From Hymenopus coronatus (Eukaryota; Arthropoda; Insecta; Mantodea; Hymenopodidae), in assembly GCA_030762935.1 (NCBI GenBank), contig CM060886.1, positions 29,800,509 through 29,864,508 of the forward strand: DNA of 64,000 nucleotides, in the 5' to 3' direction. The notes beneath the pieces were generated by a model. The model had not been told where the DNA came from. It saw nothing but the letters and a program-made list of their open reading frames with translations, and did not search any database. Positions 55,614 through 64,000 of this stretch are shown piece by piece; positions within the stretch are counted from its first letter, which is position 1, and the number at the start of each line of letters is the position of its first letter. The translations under genes and the position numbers were made by a program.

Positions 55614-56472
55614 TTACTTTCTCTATATGTACTATGTATGTAGTGTATAGAGAAGGTATTGCACTCCACCAAAAAATTTGATACCGATATTTCACTGGAA
55701 ATATATGTTTCAGGCTCCCCTGTATCCAAAAAAAGTATTTTCAGAAAAAGGTCCATGTGTATGTGTGTGTGTCCATGTGTCTGTGAGCACGATAACTCAA
55801 AAACGAAAAGTTGGTAAAATACCAAACTTGGTATTTAAGTTTAGTATCTTCCAGGGATGCGACACAAAGATTTTGAGAAAAATCCCCCCATCCCAAACTA
55901 CCCTTTTCATGGAACTTTTTTTCGAAAATTTCGATTTTCTAAAAATGGCTCTAATGATTTTGATTAAAATATCATACATTAAAGATATTTACCTGAAAAA
56001 TAAAATGTATATTTTGAATTTTCTGGGAATAGCCTCTGAAGACTACTTTATTCTGGATGAATTTTGCATAACTACTAAACCGTAAGAGATGGACAAAAAC
56101 TTAACACGTAGAGCACGTTAAAACACACAATTTATGTTATATACATTTTTTTCGTGGAGTTGATCGTTTTTGAGATATTCCTTTTTCTTGGTTTCAGCTT
56201 TGAAAAACATATACTTTTCTCATACAGGAATTTGTCAACTCCTGTCCATACAAACAAAGGAACATCAGTCACATAGCAACCAGCTTTTGGCTTTCACTTT
56301 AACCTATGGTACTCCCTTATTTCGCCTCTACTTACAATAAAGCATGAAATAAGACTATTTCTGCTAATTTTTCTCGATTAGCATAAAATAAATAAAAGAT
56401 AAGCTTATTAACAATAATTTGTTACAGAGATATAGAGAAAGTCATATGAATGGAACACATCAGATTTTTCTG
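55614..56472 (-). repeat. XR1 dispersed repeat, reverse, best-preserved copy
   Basis: Starts TTTACTTTCTCTATATGTAC with a clear terminal hairpin (TTCTCTATATGTACTA ... TAGTGTATAGAGAA). It carries the palindrome box at ~55825 and ends ATATAGAGAAAGTCATATGA. A plus-strand frame at 55678-56085 covers 135 residues, including FSIFQGCDTKILRKIPPSQT. Confidence 0.85.
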
Positions 56473-56824
56473 CATGTATTTAAAGATTAAAAACAGAATA
56501 ATTTTGCCCCTTTTTTTTCCTGCCTATAAACAGCAGGGACTAGTTTCATAACAGTTTAATAAATGACTCTAGTAGTTTACTAAAATAAATTAATATATTT
56601 ATCAAAGTTCACTTTAGGTCACATATATTTTATTACTATAGTAAAATTTTTACTCTAGTTATACTACTGAATAGAAAATACTTTTATGATCATCAAGGAG
56701 GGGACGATTATTGATAAATTAGTAAAATGGCTAATAGGAGCAATAAGGCTTTTAAACAAATAAATTTCCTGAAAAAAATCAAACAAGAAATTCTTGTTTG
56801 AAATACTTCTTTAACCTGGAGTAA

Positions 56825-57590
56825 AAAAAACTGATGACTTTCTTTACAACAAACTATTGTAGAACCTATTATTCTTCTATGTACTTCATGCTAATTGGGA
56901 TATAAGCATTAGCAGAAATGATTTCATTACTTACATATTTCCTGTTGGTACAGGGGGATTTAGGGAATATACATACTAAAGTGATAGTATAGAACTAATT
57001 ATTATGTGATGTTTTTGAAATTTCTTCCTCCTTTCATGATGATGGGCTGGTGGGGAAGAATAAAGACTTGCCATTTGAGAAAGACAAGTATTGGAAAATT
57101 TAAACTAATAACAAAGAATATTTTGAACATAGTTATCTTCACCAAAAATATATTTGTATATTTTAATGAGATTTACATTTTTTGTGCAGTAAGCTTTTAT
57201 CTATTTGTTGTGGTTTACCAGTTATGCAAAAGTCATCCAGAATGAAGAGGACTTCAGAGGCTATTCCCAAAAAATTCAAGAAACAGTTCATTTGTCATAA
57301 AAATATTTTAAACCAAAATCATGACAGCCAGTATTGGAAATCCAAATTTTTTGGAAAATGTTCCATATAAAGGGTAGTTTGGGATGGCAGGATTTTCCTG
57401 AAAATTTTTGTGTTGTATCCTTTGAAGATGCTGAATATAAATATCAAGTTTGATATTTAACTTACTTTTCATTTTTTATTTATGCTCTGCACACATGCAC
57501 ACACACACACTACTTTATCTAAAAATACATTTTTTGTTTTGATTCATATTTCAGTTGAAACATACGATAGGTACTAGAGAAAGTTCATCA
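56825..57590 (+). repeat. XR1 dispersed repeat, diverged plus copy
   Basis: From 'TGATGACTTTCTTTACAACA' through 'GTGGTTTACCAGTTATGC', 'CATCCAGAATGAAGAGG' and 'GGGTAGTTTGGGATGG' to 'TACTAGAGAAAGTTC'. Reverse to the copy at 55614, so the two face away from a 350-bp gap. Confidence 0.7.
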
Positions 57591-59580
57591 TCCTAATAAC
57601 CACACTTGACCAATACATAGCAGTCCCAAAAAACAGTATATCACTGGATATTTTTGGTAAAAGGTTTTTTGTAATTAATTAACAATTGATATGTCCATTT
57701 ATACATTTATTATATAGATGTATAAAATAGCTATTTACAAATGTCTTGAATGGTTAGTGTTCTCTCTTCTATGAAGCACAAATACTTCTCATTTCAACTG
57801 TTTGTGTATTTCAAATTCCTGCTATTTTGGTGTCATTCATGTTTTGTACCGAGTTTCTGAAAAAAAAAACAAAACAGAATACAAATATAGAACACAAGGT
57901 ATAAGGTTTAATATGAAATATCAGCCAAATATACATAAATGCCATTCTTGAAAATTACACAGGATGTTACAGACTTTAGGATACAAAAATTAAGCTAAAA
58001 CTGAAAACAAAGTCCAGAAACCAATTATTTTTTAGATATGGCACTGACATTATCAGTATAGGTGCTCTGGGTAACACTGAAAGAAGAGGGTATTAACTTA
58101 CAACAGCTGCTCAAAATGCCCACCATTCATCCATCATAAGGCAGGCATTAGCGTATTTCTCAATTGATGACTGTACATGTTCAGAAATTCTAAGCATAAC
58201 TAGCGAGTTAAAAACCACTGGCAATGTGAGTGATCATCAACAAGATAATCAATTATTAGGTAATTAGTGTTAAATAATTGTTTTTTCCACAAAAGCTGTG
58301 AGTAGGACAGGAGTTGGATAGGTAAAGTTATACTGTAAAATTCAATGCCATAGCCAGGGTTTATTTTTTTTCTGTATGACTCAACATATGCAGATGATCA
58401 TTTGATTAATGTTAGCAACAGACTTCAAGTACACTAAACATTTCAAATGTCACCAAAAAAACAAGTTCAAAGGATTCAAATTATAGGACCTTACCAAAAG
58501 ATTGAATGAAGCCTGCTTCAGCTGTAAATAACACGTGCATTAGGAATAGTGTATCATTGCCCCAAACATGTATACTATGGAAATTTGTAATGCCATTTTA
58601 ATAAAGTCTGCTTCATTTGTAAGTAACATGTGTGTGTGTGAGGAAGAGCAGTGGATCATTTCTACATTGCCCAAGGAGTCAGTGATTCAAGGCAACTGGG
58701 GTTTCAGTCCTCTGCATTCAAGGCTTGCACTCTTGGTAAATGATATGCATACAATGTTGGACATGTAAAATCTGCCAAAAGACAACATACTGCACAATTG
58801 AAAGCCATCTAAATAACACTCGTTCTTCTGACTCCAGGGTGGAACTGTTCTTGGTCTATCATAAATGCTGTTTGAAAATTTTTTCATCAGTGCTGATGTG
58901 ATTTTATGAATACATTGTCTGGCTGCTCTGTCATGAAATCTTCAGAATAAAATCACACTGCTTCCTAAGCATTATTTTTGCCACATTCGTATATTGAGGG
59001 TGTATACTCATTGACTTCTTACAAAAAGGAAAGAATTATTCTGGATAATACTGCACTAAGTTATTGGCCTGATTTAACATGAAGTTGAAGGGGAAGAAGA
59101 AAGTGGTGTTCCTGACAACACACCAGCAATTCATCTGTAGCTGGTGCTATCAAACTGCTTGCATTATGAATTGCTGTCATACTTCCATATTCATCTGACT
59201 TGGCTTCCTGCAATTTGTTCTTATTCCCAAATATGAAGAAATGACTTGCATTTAGATCAAATGAGATCATTGTTGAGACAGAAGCATATTTTGCAGAGCT
59301 TGATAATTTTATTTTTGGAGGATTTAAAAAAAAATGATAGGAACATTGGGAGAATTGTATATCCCTAAAATGGGACTATGTTGAAAAACAAAATAATTTT
59401 TCTTTAAAAAAAAAATGGCATATAATTCATGACATGGATATATACTGAAACGCCCTCATAAGTACCAAAGCCTGGCATTAATGGATTGGCCTCTATGAAC
59501 ATGTTAGGAATATTACTGGAGAAAAACACCAATCATTTACATTATTTACAAGGGAGAATTAAACAAACACCTTAAATATT
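57591..59580. other. AT-rich DNA without recognised features
   Basis: Short frames only. 58230-58350 resembles 30405-30500 (AATCAATTATTAGG, GCTGTGAGTAGGACAGGAGTTGG), suggesting a worn dispersed repeat. Confidence 0.4.
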
Positions 59581-59582
59581 TT

Positions 59583-59830
59583 TAAAATGTATTTATTGAA
59601 CAAAAATGCAACACAAATGTATCATTTTTCGACATACTCCCCATGAAGCTTAATGCATGTTCTCCAGTATATAGAAGTGCACAGATTCTTGCAGTCATGT
59701 ATGAAAGCCATTCATGCACTGCCTTGTGCATCTCTTCATTACAGGAATTCTTTCCTCCCATCACTTTTTTGAGAGGTCCAAATATGTATTAATCCATACC
59801 GGATCAAGTTGAATTAGTGTGACAGATGTG
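59583..59830 (-). pseudogene. mariner transposase C-terminal remnant
   Basis: The minus strand reads, in broken frames, the end of a mariner transposase: 'DLSKK'-type sequence followed by MGGKNSCNEEMHKAVHEWLS. In another frame the end 'KLHGEYVEK' comes just before a stop, then an AATAAA-like tail. No termini recognised; the rest is missing. Confidence 0.55.
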
Positions 59831-61080
59831 GAAGAGTATCAAAGGGAGGATCAGTAATGGTTGTAATTGTTGTAGAGGTAGTATGAGGAAAAGTATTTAG
59901 AGCTATTCTGTAACATTTTATTAAGGCTTAACAAATTGTTAAAGCTGCTAAACAAATGTTATGCATTATTTAGCATTCTGTAACTTCCTAACAAGACAAC
60001 ATTTTGTTAAGAATAAAGATTTATTTGTTGAATGCAACAAATACTGATACCCTGTTGCTAATGTATTTGTTATGAAAAAGAATCACATAGACAGATTTTA
60101 ATATTACTGTATGAGAAAATGCACAGTAAAAAATTTAACATGTTAACTATTAAATGTTTATTTATGCATTGTAGCATAAAATATGTTACAAATCATACTT
60201 ATGTAAGCGATTTTCAATGTGATAAAATTGGCTAATGATACTTCCAACATAGCTTTTAAGAGATGAATTTTAATAACAAAATAAATTTTGTGTATTCTTG
60301 TATCGTAATAAAAGGCAAGCTATTAATTTAAGAATTTTAGATTCAAATAGTGATTAATGTTATTTGATTTGCATTGTTCACAAATATATTTTCTTCATTT
60401 TTAGGTTAAGATTACAAAATGAACATTTTTGAGTGCTCTGTGATATTACAGCATTATGTTTTTGTTCCATGTATCATTTTACAAAAATCTACTATTTCCT
60501 AAAATAAGTGGCTAGCAGAAAGCCATTTACCAGCTTTTCAACCATTGAAAATGGAAAGGCTGAGAAGAGCACAAAAGAAGGTGATCAATTCAGTTTAAAA
60601 ATAATTAAATTATTTTAATTTATACTTACATTTGTCTATGAAAAATAATCTGAAAATAATAGTAAAAGCAACATTCCCACAGATAATAGGACAAGTAAAA
60701 GTAACCTTTCTTTTCCCTATGATCTTTTGTTTAACAAATACCTAAAATAATAGGGATATTTATCAGATGTGAATTATGATTTTCATTTAAAGATTAAGAT
60801 GCAAGAACATTTATATACAACTGAACTAAAGCTAAACATTGAATAAAAAAGTAAGTGCCTACTTAATAATACTTGATGGTAAAAATCTGTATGACACTGG
60901 TATATTCAAAAAGTATTACTAAAAGCAAAAGCCATAAAGAACCTAACCTAAAGTTAAAACTCATTTTTCAAAGCCATTGCCACAGCTGTTCAGTCAGTGT
61001 GAGTTTTCATCATAACATACTTAATTCTTTGGTGTCACCTATTCTAAGTAATGGTGCAAATTTAAAAAATCTGATAAGTT
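59831..61080. other. AT-rich DNA without recognised features
   Basis: Long A/T-rich stretches. No coding frame or repeat landmark can be supported. Confidence 0.45.
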
Positions 61081-61725
61081 TCATTCACATGACTTTCTCT
61101 ACATCTCTGTAAAAAATTGTTAAAAAGTTTTTCTTCTTCATGCTAATCAAAGTAAACAGCAGAAATGTCATTATTTGCTTCCTTGTAAATAGAAGGGAAA
61201 TAGGGGGATATACTAGGCTGAAATGGTAGTCAAATCTTTTAAAAACTGGTTGTTATGGGATTCAAATCCATTTCTTGCATGGCCAGGAGTTGACAAGTTC
61301 TTGTATAAGAAAACTTTTAAGTATTTTAAAAGTAAAACAAATAACAAGGAATATCTCAGAAATGGCCAAATCCACGAAAAAAAATGCAGGTGACATAAAT
61401 TATGTGTTTTAAAGAGATCTTAATTTTTTGTGAGGTAAGTTTTTGTCTATGTCTAATGGTTTATCAGTTATGCTAAATTCATCATATTATCCACAGTAAA
61501 GAGGTCTTCAGATGCTATTCCTAGAAAATTCAAGATATGCATTTTATTTTTCATGTAAATGTCTTTAATATACAGTACTTTTAATCAAAATTGTTAAAGC
61601 TATTTTTGAGTAAATCAAAATTTTTTTCATGTTAAGGGTAGTTTGAGGTGGGGGGATGTTTTTCAAAATTGTGTCGCAACCTTGTAAGATACTAAACTTA
61701 TATAATAGTTTTAGCATTTTAGCAA
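61080..61725 (+). repeat. XR1 dispersed repeat, 3'-truncated
   Basis: Starts TTCATTCACATGACTTTCTC and keeps the family order to 'GGGTAGTTTGAGGTGGGGGG' and 'AAGATACTAAACTTATATAA', then ends where the mariner remnant begins. Confidence 0.8.
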
Positions 61726-62470
61726 GTTTTCATTAGATTGGAAATTGTTAACAATGAAGTTACAGAATAGCCCTGATTGTCATGTTGCAAAAGGATGCAT
61801 GCAGTCAGACATCTATATTGCTTTGAACTGATAGCAGGCTGAAGATCATTTGTCAAAATATCAGAATTTGACGCATTGGTGACAATGCTTCCCCTAGGCA
61901 TCTAGTATTTCAAGATATGTCTCACTCATCTCAAAAAAGAGTCAAATCTTCCCTGCAGATGGTTGCATCTGTTAACTTTTTGGGTTTTAGTGATGAGAAA
62001 TGGCACCATTCCTTGCTTCATCTCTTTATATTGAGTTGGTGGTTTGAGTTTATTAAGGTTTTGCTTCCTGTAACAATTTTCACAAGGAAGCCAAGACATT
62101 CTGTGTCAAAGAACTGCAAAGGTTGTTCACCTCCATGCATCGGTTTTTCAGTTCTAGAGTGAGCTGCAGATTCTTTGTTAAACTTAAGACATCATGAATA
62201 ACAGGATATGCTGAGCCTAGAAATGTTCAGATTTATGGCTATTTCGTTCACTATCAGAGCTATTTTCCTTCTCAATGGCTACAACTGCTGCAACAGACTC
62301 TGGTGTCAGAATGTGGTGTGCCTGACCTGGGTGGGGAGATCTGCCACCGAAGCTACCCCTTTTTTAAACATTCTACTCCACTCTACATTTGCTGCAATGA
62401 TAAGCATGTGTCACCATAGGACTTTCATTCAGTGATGCATTTCAATAGGTTTCATACCTTCACTGCTAAG
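61719..62470 (-). pseudogene. mariner M4 transposase, heavily decayed
   Basis: Minus-strand pieces keep the family order across ~750 bp: 'FKKGVASVADLPTQ', a helix-turn-helix area with 'VNEIAINLNIS', then 'LVKIVTGSK' where GDETW is expected. After that comes PRGSIVTNASNSDILTNDLQPAI, and near 61790 ACILLQHDN (second catalytic D). All are separated by stops. This is a fourth mariner lineage. Confidence 0.6.
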
Positions 62471-62974
62471 AAAATGTATGACAGAATATTTCATTGGTGC
62501 ATATTGTAAGTAGTTAAAATTATGTTAACGAAGCATTTCACTTGTCTGCAGTATACTGCTATTTATTGGACATTGTTTAAAACATTGGTAACAGTACTGG
62601 CAACTTAAAGGACAATGGTGTGAAATTTCAAATTTTTATTACATTTTTAAAGTTTTCCTTTTGCTCCCCTTCACAGCACAGGGGATACCTACTCACATCA
62701 AGAAAGCCCAACTAGTATGGTTCATTATTGTTTCTACAGCTACATTTCTATGAATCAAATCATTGAACAATTTTGCATAAGAAAGGTGCATCATGTATAT
62801 ATAATTCATAAAGATAAGAATACTGCATACCAGTAGACTATTCACAAACTTCAAATATGGTTAAACATTTGTGAGAAAAATTCTAAATGGTGATAGTTTT
62901 TTAAAAATATATAGCAAAGAATACAATAGAGAAGCTTAACTTGTAAATTTTATTAAATATAATGAAATCCATAC
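62471..62974. other. Intergenic or intronic AT-rich DNA
   Basis: Lies downstream of the donor of the minus-strand exon, so it is most likely intron. No further exon recognised. Confidence 0.4.
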
Positions 62975-64000
62975 CTGTAAGAACAGAGGAGCCAGCCGAC
63001 AAACAACAGACCTCTGCTTTTGTTTTCCCTGCACATCTGGTGGATGTTCTTTATTGTCATATCCATTTTTAGCTTGGGTGTTTAAAACTTCAAAACTTTC
63101 TTTCACATTACTTTGTGAGAGTTTCTGCTTTCTAGTTAGACTAGAAAATTCTGAGCAGCTTTCAATTTCTTTATGACTTTCAATATTTTCACTTAATTTT
63201 TGTTCTGGTAATCTCTCTGGAACTTTATTTCCACTACTGACAGGGACTTTATGGTGAAAAGATTCTTCATGTATAGGCATTACAAGTTGGTGACATTGCT
63301 GTGGTTTGCACTGTTTCTCTAAATTAGAAAGAGTTTGTACTACATTCAAAGATGATTTAGCTACCTTGTTAGCATCTATCAGTGGTGCTAATGGTTCACT
63401 GCTATCTGCTGAATCATTAGAGACCCTCTTGTTTATGATAAACTTTTCCTGACATGACTGTTGTTTTTCTGAACGATTTTCCATATGATTTCCTAATTTC
63501 TTAAATTTGTCCATTTCAATCACTTTATGGAATGAGTTAACATCTGAATGACAAATCTTTTCACTGCACTGCATATTGTTATTTTCCAAGGAGCAAGAAA
63601 CACCTTGAGCTTCATTATCACCTTTTTTCATGGAGCATACAGTTAGCAAAGTTTCATCAAATTTGAACATGATTTCTGAACTATTTTGGCTATCTGATAA
63701 ATTATACACATTCTCTCGCTTGCTACATTTATCTCTTTGACACTTGCTTTGAATAAGATTTGCATTACTTAACAGTAACTGTTGAAAAAGTAATGGGTTA
63801 AAAACATTAGCTATATCTAATTCTTTTGTGGCAGTTTCCATTAACACATCTGTTAAAGCATCAAAGTCTTCCACATCATTATCTTTGTTTGCACCTTTCT
63901 CTGTATCATTGTTTTCTAAATCCTTTTCTCCTATCTCCAAATCTGCATTAGACTCCTTACACTGCTGACATGAATTTTCAAACTGGTTCTCTGAAACTTT
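62975..64000 (-). CDS. Long exon of an unrecognised, low-complexity protein (partial)
   Basis: The minus-strand frame is open from the window edge to 62975 (342 codons) and ends at the donor TTACAG|GTATGG. Reading on past the donor gives a stop after 12 residues (APLFLQ then VWISLYLIKFTS), so splicing is the likelier reading. The product is rich in Ser, Asn, Lys, Glu and Gln, for example VEDFDALTDVLMETATKELD, SDSQNSSEIMFKFDE and EQKLSENIESHKEIESCSEF. It has scattered Cys but no recognisable enzyme or membrane motif. It is probably an intrinsically disordered middle part of a large nuclear or scaffold protein. There is no evidence that it is a transposon frame. The 5' exons and the start codon are outside the window. 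Confidence 0.65.

Noticed and set aside
59061..59270. 69-residue minus-strand frame as a downstream exon of the right-edge gene
   Set aside because: No clear acceptor and donor in phase with the exon ending at 62975; composition is not distinctive.

Overview
This is a eukaryotic, AT-rich, repeat-dominated window, most likely from an arthropod with a large genome. That reading rests on several mariner families of insect/chelicerate type, TTAGG-like repeats, several tRNA-derived SINE families, Penelope-like elements and introns of 1 to 11 kb. The species cannot be fixed from the sequence. Only two host genes are supported.

Host genes. (1) A plus-strand gene is spread over at least four exons (16961-17133, 28419-28597, 29641-29899, 35491-35616). 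All splice sites are canonical and all phases agree. It ends in a stop codon with a poly(A) signal nearby, and its 5' exons lie outside what I can recognise. The product looks like a sperm-tail PG-rich / ciliary-microtubule type protein with a CxxC...CxxC zinc-ribbon-like C-terminal half. (2) A minus-strand gene enters from the right edge as one long exon (62975-64000) encoding a low-complexity, probably disordered protein that I do not recognise.

Layout. 1-1890 holds repeat fragments. 1891-15118 is the main discovery: a ~13.2 kb element built as two very long inverted arms (about 1891-7090 and 10020-15118) around a ~2.9 kb centre. The arms carry internal tandem repeats, TTAGG-like stretches and microsatellites. 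The element sits inside an older copy of a dispersed repeat (called XR1 here), whose two halves are found at its two ends. Both arms were later hit by other elements, and the opposite arm preserves the empty site. 15119-20950 holds XR1 copies, SINEs and the first visible exon of the PG-rich gene. 20953-27613 holds mariner, LINE, LTR-retrotransposon and mariner relics within the first intron. 28419-35616 holds the remaining exons with SINEs and a LINE 3' end between them. 35860-45440 holds clustered XR1 copies and a reverse-oriented RNase H LINE interrupted by Penelope and XR1 sequences. 45640-52820 holds a second Penelope relic, two mariners, SINEs and XR1. 53000-62500 is mostly featureless AT-rich DNA with XR1 copies and worn mariner pieces.

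The transposons outnumber genes heavily and record a nesting history: XR1, then the giant inverted-repeat element, then SINE/mariner/IS630-like insertions; and a mariner that took a SINE fragment before it multiplied. XR1, with at least a dozen copies or fragments here, and the giant foldback-like element are the parts I could not match to a named family. All similarities were judged by eye; no identity values were computed.
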